Shown here: positions 1 to 11,782 of the stretch, piece after piece | Layout of the letters: the number at the start of each line of letters is the position of its first letter | Numbering within the stretch: the first letter of the stretch is position 1 | Source: Phymorhynchus buccinoides | Lineage: Eukaryota; Mollusca; Gastropoda; Neogastropoda; Raphitomidae | Length of the DNA stretch: 64,000 nt | Assembly (NCBI GenBank): GCA_017654935.2 | Contig: CM065684.1 | Coordinates: 49,843,792-49,907,791 of the forward strand | Direction of reading: 5' to 3' | Position numbers and translations under genes: made by a program | The notes under the pieces: model-generated | The model's database searches: none | Seen by the model: only the letters and a program-made list of their open reading frames with translations | What the model was told of the DNA's origin: nothing

Positions 1-123
1 CGAATGCTAGAGTGACATTAACGCTCGTCTCATGGGCAAAATGAGACTGAAATTTGCTTCATTTCATGAGATAATTGGGGTGGGCTTCTTACCCGCCCAT
101 GCGCTTTTTACCCCGCCGTCCCC
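1..123. mobile_element. Right part of a TA-flanked foldback MITE (TAGGGG family)
   Basis: This is the right-hand part of an element that begins before the window. It ends in ...CCCC followed by TA (124-125). Its sequence, with blocks such as CTTACCCGCCCATGCGC, is repeated inverted at 201-320 and directly at 319-414. No coding capacity is seen. Confidence 0.6.
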
Positions 124-200
124 TACTGATTTTCTGGGCAAAGTAAGTCTAGATTATTAGGCTGTGAATGGTGTCATCAAAGTTTTGACGAAGTGTTATA

Positions 201-414
201 GGGGAAGACGGGGTAAAAAGCGCATGGGCGGGTAAGAAGCCCACCTCAATTATCTCATGAAATGAAGCAAATTTCAGTCTCATTTTGCCCATGAGACGAG
301 CGTTAATGTCTAGCATTCGTCTCATGGGCAAATTTGACTGAAATTTTCTTTATTTCATGAAATAATTGGGGTGGGCTTCTTACCCGCCCATGCGCTTTTT
401 ACCCCGTCTTCCCC
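201..414. mobile_element. Complete 214-bp foldback MITE (TAGGGG family)
   Basis: Almost the whole element is one inverted repeat. GGGGAAGACGGGGTAAAAAG at the left is mirrored by CTTTTTACCCCGTCTTCCCC at the right, and the arms continue inward through the TAAGAAGCCCACC block. TA flanks both ends (199-200 and 415-416), as for Tc1/mariner-type target duplications. It has no ORF, so it would depend on a transposase elsewhere. The superfamily is inferred from the TA flanks only. Confidence 0.75.
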
Positions 415-752
415 TAACGAAATGGGGTTTCAGCCCAAGAACCTTTCAATCATAATTATGGGAATTGAGCTCAAAACTGTCATAGTTTTTACAAAAATAG
501 CACATCAAGCCTTGCTCAGAAAGAGCAGTATAGAGATTCACACACGCACACACAAACACATACGCACGCACGCACTCACACACACACACACACTTAAACA
601 CATGGATCTTCCTTTTAGCATACACACAACCCCGTTAGTGGACAGAGGCACTAGCAAACGGAAGGGGTTCGCGCTTTTCGACTATCACTCATTCGCGCAA
701 ATTGTATACGGAAAGTATTAGTCGCGCTATTAGTGTGTTCGCGCAAATTGAC

Positions 753-774
753 ATGTGTGTGCGTGCGCGCGCGC

Positions 775-805
<31 letters not shown>

Positions 806-806
806 T
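753..806. repeat. (TG)n-(CG)n-(TG)n alternating purine-pyrimidine tract
   Basis: About 54 bp of strict purine-pyrimidine alternation with a central CG run flanked by TG runs. This is a sequence type able to adopt left-handed Z-DNA. A CA-rich stretch lies just upstream (540-600). No gene is seen around it. Confidence 0.8.
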
Positions 807-1859
807 TTGCGTGAGTATGTGTGTGCTTTTTTGTGGGTTTTGCGCTTGCTTTGAGGGTTTCTTTTTCCTATCGGAGAGATGTTTTTTCTCTACAGAAAAT
901 GGTCCCCTATTGCACTCTATCGATGCTTCTTTCTTTGTTTCTCTGTGTGTTTGCGTAGGTACGCTTACACGTGGAAGTGGAGGAACGGGCACGTGGCTTA
1001 TAATTTTCACCCCTCGTTTGTCCAAGCTTGTATGGACAGCGTGTTGCGCCTTTTCGCCGAGGGTGACTCCGAAGTGACCACAAGAACATGCATTGAACTG
1101 AAATCAGTGGTAATATAAGCAGGCCTACACTGTGACTAGTCAAGCAATAACTGATTGATCCTGTATTTTGCTTACCAGCAAGTTTGCATTTTGTAGTCAA
1201 ATTTAAAATATTTGGTAGCAAACTAAAGGAGATTGAATAAGCTATCCGTTCCTATAAATTGTATAGCTTTAATGGCAATACACATCTTATTAGATCCAAA
1301 TAAAACCAAATTGACGCGTGAAAATGCAGCGCTGTGAAAACCGTCCATATTTATTGCAAGTCTCTGACTATGGATCGGGTGTAGACTGCTAGCCTAGTCG
1401 CTGCGAAGTTCAGTGGCTCGAGCAACAGAGAAAAAAGAACGGTTGAACCGTCTCTCTCGCCTGCCGCGATAAGAATGATGCCTCTCGGAAGTTCAGTTTA
1501 ACGTCACGTATCGGCTTTCGCCTCGCGTGAACGCTTTATATATGGCGGCTCTGGGTTTAAGCCAATTACTTCTTATTGTAAACCATCTTCAAGAACAGCA
1601 TCAGACAAGCCACGAAGATAATGTAGTTGTTACTCTGTATCAGAATTTGGGACTGGATCTCCACATAATGTCCATCAGTTCTCTCTGCACAATATCGCCT
1701 TCATGTCTGTCGGGTTTGAAACTGGCCAAATTCGTCTTCACTCAAGATTTGGAAAATCAGGATTATGTAAATGCGATTTCTTCCAAACAAGAATTTTGCA
1801 TTTTATTGTCTTGAAGTTTGCAAGAAAATCTGCAAGGGACTTGCTCCCCAGCCTTAGTA

Positions 1860-4419
1860 CAGTACACCCCGCTTATAGTAAAGTGCAGGGGAGCAAGGCT
1901 TTTCCTTTACTATAACAGGTTTTTCTTATAAACGATTTTCGGATATAGTAAAGTTTTGATAATATTTTTTATCTTATCCGATGTTGTTTTTCAAAGTCAA
2001 AGCTAACGTAAAATACTAAATATAAACCCATCCTACCCCTTCCTCATATGGTTTGAGGTCCAGAAAGGTGATTGGGTTTATACATGGTATATTTCCCTGT
2101 GCACAAAACAAAACTAGCTGTAAAAGCATATAGTGTACAACCTCTAACTTCCAGAATCGCCTTTGAATCTATTCATGCATGCACACGCACGTGCGTGCGC
2201 GCACACGCACACACACACACACATGCACCGTGACCGAACAGTTTGCCTGCGGACATTTCGCCTATGGACACTTTGCCTACAGACATTATGCTTATGGTCA
2301 CCATGCTCACCGGACATTTTGCCTACAGACATGCCTGATAATAGATTATCATCCCTGCAATAAAATATCGCATTTTTATGATGCTACAGCAAAACCCAGT
2401 TATAAGAAAATCGAAGGGAGATAATTTTTTTGTTTTCTTAAATCCGTGTTTTCTTATATCCGAAACTCGGATAAAAGAAAACATTTTGATTTTTTTTCCT
2501 TATAACCGAGTTGAATGGAGGAAAAGGGAAAAAAAAAAAGAGAAAAAGAGAAAAAAGAAAGAAAAAAGAAACAGAAACATAAAACGAAGAAAAAAATGCT
2601 TTTACATAAATTGGTGCATGAAAAAAAAGCAAAACAAAGGAGGAAAAAAAGAAAGAACAGAACAGAAAATTAAAAACAAAAATGAAAGCAGACATGGTGT
2701 GAGTTGCATGATGAGCGAGCAAGATAGCGGAGAGCAGATGAATGAGTGGGTGTGGTGTGAGAGTAACATATTTGTTTAAATGTAAATTTCTGTTTCTTGT
2801 TTTTAATCAATATTCTAATTTGGATGTATAACTTACTTTACACAGTGGAAGACAATTTTGTATTTGCGTTTGTACAATGCCAATGGACAATAAGGAAACT
2901 TGCGACCTATGACTCATGTTTTACATCATAAAATCAAAATACAGCAAAACTCGGTTATAAGAAAATCGAAGGGAGATGATGTTTTGCCTATTACCATATC
3001 CAAGTTTTCTTATATCCGAAACTCGTTTGCTTTTATGTGGATGTTCATCCACATATTCAGTTATTTGTATTTATCTTCTTAAAGAAATGAATTGCCTTTT
3101 CCTCTCTGCCATTGCTGCTGAAAATGTAAGGATGGACAGTCTCTCTACCACCAACACAAAATTACTCATATTTTTTTCTTCTGCTCAACATTTATTTTGC
3201 ACAGAATACTGAAGGAAAGTATGGATGGAATAAAGGAACAAATAAAGGAACAAAAACAACTCAATTAGTCTTGTAATCTAGTGCCTGTACTGTTTAGAAT
3301 GTCTGTGACACAACTGGTATGAGGTAAACTTTCCCTTTTTGGAACGACTTCAATTTTCTCGGAACATCCTTTCAGTTCAGGTCCAACTCATTTTTAAAGA
3401 CACACTGACCCAACACGATTAAATCCCTTTTTTTTTTCTGGGTAGCTGTGACCCACATACAAATTCCCCAAACTTCAAATTGAGGCTGCTCTTTAAAACG
3501 TTTCGTTTTCAATTGGGGGCATTTGTATGGGAGTCAAACCTGGTCAAAACAAGATTTTGTACCAGCTATAAGGAAAACACATGGAACCCGTGATTTTGAC
3601 ACGTGATCTGGTGGGTCTTTAAGAAAATGTTGTCAATGGTAATTCGCTTATAAGTAAATAGAACTCGCTTATAAGAAAATGAACTGCAAACCAACTCGCT
3701 TGTATGACATCATTTTCTTATATCCAAGTTTCCATTGCGGACGGGAGAACAAAATTGCTTGCTTATAACCGAGTTTTCTTATAAGCGAATTTCTTATATC
3801 CCAGTTTAGATAAGAAAGAAGAAGTTCGGCAGGGAATTTTTTTTTCTTCATTGCAAACGAGTTTTCTTATAACCGAGTTTCTTATAAGCAGATTCGGCTG
3901 TATATATATTTTTTTCCGATTCATTTTTTTCCACTAAGTAATGAGGGGAAAGAAACATGTTTTTGAGTGCCTTTCAATTTCGTTGATGAAGGTAGGTAGA
4001 GGGAGTAGTGAGACTGACGTATACATTGATGACGTATTTACAAAGGTCAGGAAGAGGACAATTTTTTTTTAAACGAGGAGGAACCACAAATGACTTTACT
4101 ATATTATACTATATTATTTACTACGTAATTATTACCCAGTTGTTATTATGGGTGAGGGAGTGGTGAGACTGTGATGCATACATTGGTGACGTATTTACAA
4201 AGGTCACGAAGAGGACAATTTTTTTATTGTAACCGAGGAGCCAGTCCTGTGGGGAACCAAAAGTAACTTTACTATAGCAGGTTTTTTGTTATAACCGAGT
4301 TGATACTATCCGAGGTCTATTTAGTAATAAAACAGTAGACCTTTGGCCCGGAACCAGTGCTTTCCTTTACTGTAACCGAAATTTCTTATAACCGAGTTTA
4401 CTATAAACGGGGAGTACTG
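1860..4419. mobile_element. Pogo/Tigger-like DNA transposon relic with nested insertions
   Basis: The left end CAGTACACCCCGCTTATAGT matches the reverse complement of the right end (CAGTACTCCCCGTTTATAGT) at almost every base, and TA dinucleotides flank both (1858-1859, 4420-4421). The interior repeats 'TTATAACCGAG' and 'CTTATAAG' motifs, and at least one second element of the same style (2942-3900) has inserted. No transposase frame survives; the ORFs here are low-complexity or AT-rich and short. Assignment to the pogo/Tigger group rests on the CAG termini, the TA flanks and similarity of layout to the copy at 22928 that keeps a helix-turn-helix remnant. Confidence 0.55.
2942..3900. mobile_element. 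Nested CAGC...GCTG inverted-repeat element
   Basis: It starts CAGCAAAACTCGGTTATAAG and ends ...CGGCTG, with TA on both sides (2940-2941, 3901-3902). The ends share the CTCGGTTATAAGAAAA motif in inverted orientation, slightly offset. A second left end of the same family lies at 2387. It sits inside the larger element 1860-4419. No coding capacity is seen. Confidence 0.5.
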
Positions 4420-4423
4420 TATA

Positions 4424-5777
4424 GGGGAAGACGGGGTAAAAAGCGCATGGATGTCTCAGGATAGGCCTTATGAGTTGGATAATTTGCTTATTTCGTGCAC
4501 AGGAAGCCTCTGAAACATTGCAAAATATGCAGGAATAGTTATTCTATACATCCATGAATGTTTAGGCGAAAAAAACAAAGGATTTTGATAGAAAATGCTT
4601 TTTCTTTGCAAACATATTACAGGTGCGCTTTTTGCCCCGTAGTCGGGAATACGCGCACCCCAGGTCGGGTAAAAAGCGCACCCCCCCCCCCCCCCCTCTC
4701 TAAGTTGAAAAGTCACCGTCACTCTCCCAACGCGCCATGCTAGGCCCTACCATCGACGCCATTTTGTCTCGACTGAAACAACGAAGTTCTACGCGTGTTG
4801 CCGTTTTGACACAGTGTGTATTCTTCAATCCCTGTTGTAGGCCTACTAAGTTAAATAGTCTGCTTCAGTTCAAGATATTTAGAATACAAAAACTGGATCG
4901 GATTTGCAATTATTATACACTTATAAATGTCTCCATTACATTAAAAAAAAAAAAAAATGAAAAAGGAACGTACACTCACAAAACTTTAAAAAAATGTGGC
5001 CTTGCGCAGTATTGAACTCACAGATCCGACATGCTGCAACATTACGAGGCACGCATTATACCATTGTACCAAGGAACCGTCATACAATGAGGAAACATTT
5101 TATATATTTATACATTCGACAATGGAAGATTAAATCGGTTGTGAATGGATGAAGCAGTGCGCGGAATAAGATTTTCACTTAAATTCAAAGCTGAAACTGT
5201 CATATAATTGATCTTAATGAATAATGCTTGTGCTGATAGGCACCTTTGAACATTGCAGAACGTGTTCGCTAATCATTTAAAAACTTAAATACAACGTTTG
5301 TCAGGATATGTGGCAATAAAAAAGATGACCATCACCTACAATTATAGGCGTGCAAAACGCGCATGGGCTTCTTTCCCGTGGGCGTTTTTCCCCGTCACAG
5401 TCAGCTAATTCATTTCAGTCTGTGTAGCTGACCATCAGTGTTGTTAAAAAAGAAAAGTATCGTTCAAAAGCCCATAGAATAAGCTTTGTATAAATATAAA
5501 AATATGGAGGTAGTTTGCTGTTGTTGGTTTTTTATTTAACTTTTCCAAGGACAGAAAATGAAAAAAAAAAAAAAAGAACGTCAACAAATATTCAAAAACT
5601 CATTATTGACCACAACATCATGAAACTTAAATACGAGGTATTTTAAAAGACGTGCAAAGGAACATGGGCAAAATTTAACTGAAATTTGCTTCATTTCATG
5701 AGATAATTGGGGTGGGCTTCTTACCCGCCCATGGGCTTCTTACCCCGGTAGGATGCGCTTTTTACCCCTCTTTCCCC
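4424..5777. mobile_element. 1.35-kb TA-flanked element with TAGGGG-family ends
   Basis: The left end GGGGAAGACGGGGTAAAAAG and right end CTTTTTACCCCTCTTTCCCC are inverted copies, and TA flanks each (4422-4423, 5778-5779). The ends match the short MITE at 201-414, so this is a longer relative. The interior holds a C-homopolymer at 4680-4696, a tRNA-like relic at 4998-5078 and internal copies of the end motif near 5350 and 5660-5740. No transposase ORF is visible. Its left TA abuts the TA of the preceding element. Confidence 0.6.
4998..5078 (-). pseudogene. tRNA-like relic (tRNA-Thr-type)
   Basis: On the minus strand the sequence has an A-box-like TGGTACAATGGTATAATGCG, a CTCGTAA loop that would carry anticodon CGU, and a B-box-like GAGTTCAATAC. 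The acceptor stem pairs poorly and the T loop is degraded, so it is a tRNA pseudogene or the head of a tRNA-derived SINE rather than a working tRNA gene. It lies inside the element 4424-5777. Confidence 0.35.
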
Positions 5778-6629
5778 TAGGCTTGACTGAGGCCTTCCTG
5801 AGTTCCGAGGCAATTGTTTCCTTGTACCTTAACATGCAGATCAACATTTTACATCGATTAATCAGTTCTGTGTGTTTAGCTTTACATTCAGATGTTCAGA
5901 GAAGGTCATTTATTGTGGATACCAGTGCCTAGATGACTCCATGTTTGATGCTTCTGGTTCTCTTCTCTTCGCCTTAGGCAGCCAACTTCATCATGTTGCA
6001 GATTCTGCTGCACTTTAGGGGGGGTACTAAGAAAAATAAAGCCATTAAGTTCATTAAGATTCAGCAGTGAAGATATGGGGAAAAGATAGAGCCCAAGATA
6101 GTCAGGAATAATTTAAGTATTTTTGGTACTCCGTTTGCTATGTGGAAGGATAATCATTTTATGACAGATTTAGGGAAACTTTAAGGCAATCAGTCAGATA
6201 TTGACGAATTGATTTAAAAATAAAAAGGGGGGAGAATACAGGGAAAGACGAGTTAAAGTCATGCACGACCGTTAAATGCCCCAGTCTAGCACGGGCTCCA
6301 CATGATGCATGTGCCATGCACAACCGTTAAGTAAAGTCCTCCCGGATCAGCCAGGGAAACTGGCCCCACATGTTGCATGCAAAGGAGTAGGGGACATGTG
6401 TGACAGTAAGGCCACACATGTTGCATGCAGAGAAGGACCACAGACCTTTCGCAGGACCAATCCGGCTACCGTTGCTCTGCACAGCTGGAGGAAGCTGGAG
6501 GATAGACACTGACTGTGTCTTGTGAATTTGGTGTGTGTTGGAATGATGACATTTTGTGCAGAATGTTGAAATCTGGCTTTTCTTGAACAAAGGAAGGATT
6601 TAGGTGTAGACCACAATTAAATATCTACC

Positions 6630-6790
6630 TCTAATGTTGTTCATTATTACATTACTTGGCTTAAATGCAATCTCCATCTGTTCAATCAATTGTTCAACTT
6701 TAAGGAGCACGGTATAAGCTTCGAGCTTTTTGTTGCTCTAATTGTCTTTCTGTTCGACTGTTTTCAAATGAATAAAGATTTGTTTAAACA
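6630..6790 (+). mobile_element. Non-LTR retrotransposon 3' tail
   Basis: The block with GGTATAAGCTTCGAGCTTTT, followed by TTGTTGCTCT and an AATAAAGATTTGTTTAAAC end, recurs at 44620-44815. Two copies sharing the same 3' end, with an AATAAA-type signal, fit the 3' UTR of a LINE. No coding part is attached here. Confidence 0.5.
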
Positions 6791-7484
6791 AAGAAGTAAA
6801 TATCAGTCCATCTTCAATGAAGATTTTATTTGATCAAAGAAACCACAAACACCACTAACTGTGTAAAATAAAAGTAAAAGATTGTGCTGGTTTACTTGTT
6901 GTCCCAATGGGGGACAAGTAAATCTATAGAGAGATCTCTTTTGAATTTATGGAATTCTCGTCAGTATGTATATCTGCTAACAAACACTATCTTGTGGATC
7001 AACCCCAACAGGAAGACATTTCTGATAAAAGAATGGTGTCTCCTCTGTACTAGGCCGAAAAGTCCACAATTTAAGCAAATCAGCACAAGGTGAAAAGAAA
7101 AATGAAGAACATTTTGGGTAAAATAGATAAGTTATTAAAATGCGGAAATAGCGATTTGAAATATTTAATACGTGTGGGTAGAAAGAGCCAACCACTGAGG
7201 TGATCCTCTAATTAAAGGGATGCAAGTAAACCTTGTAGTGTAGCTACTCCCTGAACCCAACATGTAAAGAACTGGAAAGTCAGTGCATAAAGAGTTGGCA
7301 GTGGATCCAATATTGGATGCCTGTGGCACACACCGTAGTGGAATATAATTATGAACAAACTATACCACAAAACACTACCAACCCTCCATGCACTGTACAA
7401 ATGTGGCTTGAAATGGCTTTATAGCTTAAAATAGCTCTTCAATGAAGACACACATAATGACATATACAATACTGCATACAAGCT

Positions 7485-8074
7485 TATAATATGTTATATG
7501 CACTTCATTCTAATGGAAAAAATAATTGGGTTACTAAAGTTAGCGATACTTTATGTAGGTATGGTTTTCGTTATGTGTGGGATAATCAGGGAGTAGGAAA
7601 CATTAAGTCTTTCCTTTCTGCTTTTAAGCAAAGACTGTTTGATTGTCATTTGCAGGATCTTGACTCTAATCTATAATTGCGAAAGAAATATACACATTCT
7701 ATTCATCCTTTAGACAATTGTGTGATGTGCCACAATATATGTATACAATTAAAAATCCTATTCTACAAAAACATTTTGACAAGAATAAGACTAGGAGTAT
7801 CGTCGTTAAAACCTCACTGTTACAGATATTCACTTAATCGAGATAAAAATTGTCCATTTTGTTCAGAGGCTGAAGAAACTGAACTTCACTTCATTCTTGT
7901 TTGCAAACAATACAAATTTCTTCGTCAATGTACATTCCAGAAAGATACTATTTAAAACCAAATGCTTTCAAGTTAACCTTGTTGCTTTCTAATGCAAGAA
8001 TATGCACGCCCCTTGTTTTATGCTTGTTAAAAGCATTCGATTTTAGAAACCAAGTTATTCAGCATGTTTAATTA
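7485..8074 (+). pseudogene. Non-LTR retrotransposon reverse transcriptase, C-terminal fragment
   Basis: Broken frames give the typical tail of a CR1/L2/Jockey-like reverse transcriptase. First comes a stretch with NNWVTKVSDTLCRYGF, then FLSAFKQRLFDC, then a zinc-knuckle-like CPFCSEAEETELHFILVC. A stop separates two frames at 7674-7676, and a frameshift near 7945 moves into a frame reading ERYYLKPNAFKLTLLLSN to about 8071. It is followed by a 3' UTR and a CT microsatellite at 8373. The catalytic YADD part is absent. It is a dead fragment; family placement is from motif recognition only. Confidence 0.7.
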
Positions 8075-8372
8075 ATAATATGCACTATATTGCTCTCTAA
8101 GTTATATTATGTGCCTTAAATGTTTCTTTCCGAATTTTGTTTAATGTTCATTTCAGAATATAATGTTACAGACGCCCCTGCGTCAACTTGCGGCTACTCT
8201 CTAACACGACAATATGTCTGCCTTTTGTTTTTGTTTGTTGGACATTTAATGCAAGAGATGTACTTTAAAAAAGAAAAGAAAAGAATTATATTATGTATAT
8301 TTTCTTTGTTTGCTTTTTGTCCCCTCCCCCTGTTCCCTCATGACATGGGCAAACAACCTATTCATTAAAATG

Positions 8373-8373
8373 G

Positions 8374-8466
<93 letters not shown>
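8373..8466. repeat. (CT)n microsatellite at a retroposon 3' end
   Basis: An almost uninterrupted CT tract of about 94 bp follows 'CATTAAAATGGTTCATT'. Similar short leader sequences with ATTAAA precede CT tracts at 8901, 17285 and 29701. The long ORFs translated through it (Ser-Leu repeats) are artefacts. Confidence 0.9.
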
Positions 8467-8469
<3 letters not shown>

Positions 8470-8898
8470 CCATTCTTCCATGTTTAGGTTTTGGGGTTAT
8501 GAAAGTACCACTTGATGTCATGTATTGCTTAACTTTGGAAATGACGATAAGGTAGAATGGTAAGTTTATGGTATGTCTTCCAGTATTATTTTGCTTGATG
8601 CTAAGGTTGTCCGCGGATTATTCATATACTGAAGTTACTAACGTCAGGTTGACTGTGTTCTCGTTCTCTCTGTTTGAACAAGCTTAGTCGTTAACATTTA
8701 TTGTCGCAAACTTGTATCAATATTCTAATGCAAATGTATTATGATGGTTTATTTGTTTCCTTTGCCTTTTTGATTCATCACCCATATTGTCTGCCCCCAC
8801 CCCACCCTCTTTCCCACCCTTCCCCATGTTCCACTTCATTTTCGTGTTTGTATAATGGCCTATGGCTGATGTACATTAAACACTCAGACTCAGACTCA

Positions 8899-8900
<2 letters not shown>

Positions 8901-8976
<76 letters not shown>
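8901..8976. repeat. (CT)n microsatellite
   Basis: A CT tract of about 75 bp is seeded after three CAGACT units, next to a LINE-like 3' end (GCCTATGGCTGATGTACATTAAA). A TG/G-homopolymer tract follows at 9005-9042, and another CT/C-run block is at 9240-9309. Confidence 0.85.
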
Positions 8977-8978
<2 letters not shown>

Positions 8979-9010
8979 GTATGTTCTATGCATGCACTAA
9001 TTATGTGTGT

Positions 9011-9041
<31 letters not shown>

Positions 9042-9740
9042 GTGCTGGTGTGTGAGTGAGTTGTTTATGAATACATGTGTGAGTGGGTGCCATATTATTA
9101 TTAAACATTTTGTATCCCCCTTGCCAAGAGGGCTATTGCTAATGTCAATAAAACATTGTTCGTTGTTCATTGTTCTCTCTCTCTCTCTTTCTCATTTAAT
9201 TTTATGCTCTTGTGGGTTTTTTTAAAATCGTGATTGTTCTCTCTCTATCTGTCTATATCTCTCTCCCTCTCCTGCCCCCCCCCCCCCCCCCTCCCCCTCT
9301 CTCTCTCTCGGCATGTTTGTGTTGTGTGTTTGAAGCATACGCACGCGCGCGCGCGCACTACTGACTGAAACATACGCTAATACATTTAGACATGCATGAT
9401 TACTGATTATTCACAAACCAAACAGTCTTCTTCTTCTTCTTCTTCTTCTTTCACTCAGCATCCGCGCCATCGCTTTGACGATTTAAGGCTATAATGTACT
9501 TTAGGGTGAGGGGGGGTCAAACAGATGTATATTTTTTGCTGCCCAGATGATTAGCAATTGGGTAGGGGGAGAGGAGGGTCAGGACGGAGAGAGTTGAGGT
9601 AGAGGGACAGGGAATTGTGGAGGGTCAAGGGAGGAGAGGGGGACAGGGGAGGGGAGGGGACAGTGGAGGGAAGGGGGCAGGGGCTGAGGCTTATCATAGC
9701 AAATATCTAAGCTTTCTGATCATAGTATCCGGGATTTGAA

Positions 9741-9801
9741 ATCCTCCACCGAGGCAGATGAAACCGCCTCAGGTGGAAGACTGTTCCACTAGGTTTCATC
9801 T
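9741..9801 (+). other. Potential RNA pseudoknot upstream of GON7
   Basis: CCACCGAGGC (9747-9755 region) can pair with GCCTCAGGTGG (9766-9776), leaving a loop that contains AGATGAAAC. That loop is exactly complementary to GTTTCATCT at 9793-9801, which gives an H-type pseudoknot layout about 280 bp upstream of the GON7 start codon. It could equally be part of an unrecognised repeat. No transcript evidence is available. Confidence 0.3.
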
Positions 9802-10074
9802 TTCTCCGTGAAAACTGATGAAATGGACCATAGACTCTTGGATCAAGAACTGAAGACAGCAAGTCGGGCCGGGCAGCACTTTTTTCTGAGACGTAGAGTT
9901 TAAATGTACGCATTGTGGTAAAAAGATGAAAGGCATTCTACTTCCTGTTTCTAATGGATGCGAGATAAGTGAGACAACGTGGTCGCTTTGTTTTGATTCT
10001 GATTTAGGTCCAAGTTGTCTATTTTAAAGTTTTCGGTACTGACTTTTGTACACATTCTTTAACTGTTCGGCGTC

Positions 10075-11749
10075 ATGTGTAGCATCAAAATCACTTTGAA
10101 TGTGGCAGATGGAAGCCAACAGACATTTGTACGAACTGCAGACAAGAACGAAAGCAGCAATGCCGGCAATGGATCTGTTTCGGACTTGGCGACCCTTCAC
10201 AAACAAATGGTGCAAGTGCAGTCAGAAGTGAATGCAGCGTTGACGGCTCTGGTGGAGAAGGAGAAAGCGGCTGGAGCTGGTGATGGAAAGCAACAGAGTA
10301 GAAGCGCGACAGGTAAAGTTGAGGAATAAGTACTAAATTAGTTATAGTAGGCAGAGGCTAGGGGTACGGGACCGTATAATTTCACATTCTCCTGGCTACG
10401 GGTAGGGGGCTCGGCTATATATTCACATTTATGCCCGTCAACGATAATCTGTTGACTGAAAAAGCAATCGCTATGTTCTTTTCTGTTACTAATTATCGTT
10501 CTTGACGGGCATAAATGTGAATATAGCCCGGGGCTCAATCACGGGACGCAAAAAACTACTAACCCTAACCCTATTCCTTATCAAGATGTGTTAAATATAC
10601 GAAAATAAGAAGAAGACAATGCATTTGTTGACGAAAAATTTGACTAGGAAGAGTTACTATCCCTGAACATGGTCTGAGTGTTATGATATGATATATGATG
10701 GCAGATCGATGATCAGGCCATGGGCCTTTGATCTGGTCGTGTTGATCCATAACTTTTGCTAGCAACATTTTCTCTTTATGTCTTATTCTTTCTTTCTTTT
10801 CTTTTCTTTTCTTTTACTAGTTTTAGCGTCACAGGTGATACTTGAGGTTCTCCTAACGAGTTGCATATCTTTGGTCTGCCCACACAGTGTCTAGTCTGTT
10901 CTTGAAAGCTTGCAGTGATGGGACTGTCACCACATTCTCTGGTAGCCTGTTCCACTTGTCAATGACTCGGGAGGTGAAAATTGAGAACGAATACTTGTGT
11001 TACACCTATTTTTCTTAAGCTTGAAGTTGAAGGCGTGGCCTCTCGTGACACTGTTGGTTTCTAGCTCGAAGGGGAAGGTGACTTTATACATTCTGTGTGT
11101 ATACTTATACGTCTCAATCATATCCCCCCGGTCTCTTCTATACTGCATGCTTGGGATGTTCACGTGAGCCAGGCGCTCTTCGTAGGGAAGATTTGCCAGC
11201 TTAGGGATTATCTTTGTCGCTCTCCTGAGCACCCCCTCTATTAGGTCTTTATCTTTTTGGAGACATGGTGACCAGGCTACGTTTGCAAACTCCAAGTGTG
11301 GCCTAACCAGGGCAGTGAACAGCATCCGCATGGTTTCCGCGTTGAAAAACTAATATGATCGTCTGATCAGTCCTAAGATCTTGTTTGCTTCGTTTACTTG
11401 GGTTTCAACATGTGTGCTGAACTTTAATTCTGCATCCACTTACACTCCTAGATCTTTCTCCACGTCTGATGAATCAAGTGATACTCTCTCATGGCTACTG
11501 TACCGCCTCATGTTGTACCCTCCGCTGCTGTTCCCCTTCCCCAGATGAAGCACCTTGCACTTATCTGCATTGAAATGCAACTGCCATTTGTCTGCCATAT
11601 GATGTGTTGCAACAACGCCGTACCTGTAGCCACTGTGTAATTAGTAAATTATGAAGTGAGTGACTCACTGACTGAATGTGTGTGTGTGTTGTGTAAATCA
11701 GAATCAGAATGTGTGTGTGTGTGACTTAGAATACATGTGTGAGTGTGTC

Positions 11750-11782
<33 letters not shown>

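Noticed and set aside
2438..2722. Phe/Lys-rich ORFs on both strands
   Set aside because: They come from an A-rich low-complexity stretch within a transposon relic.
4998..5078. Functional tRNA-Thr gene
   Set aside because: The acceptor stem and T loop do not pair well; only a relic is supported.
10338..10538. 66-codon minus-strand ORF
   Set aside because: It spans the foldback hairpin and has no independent support.
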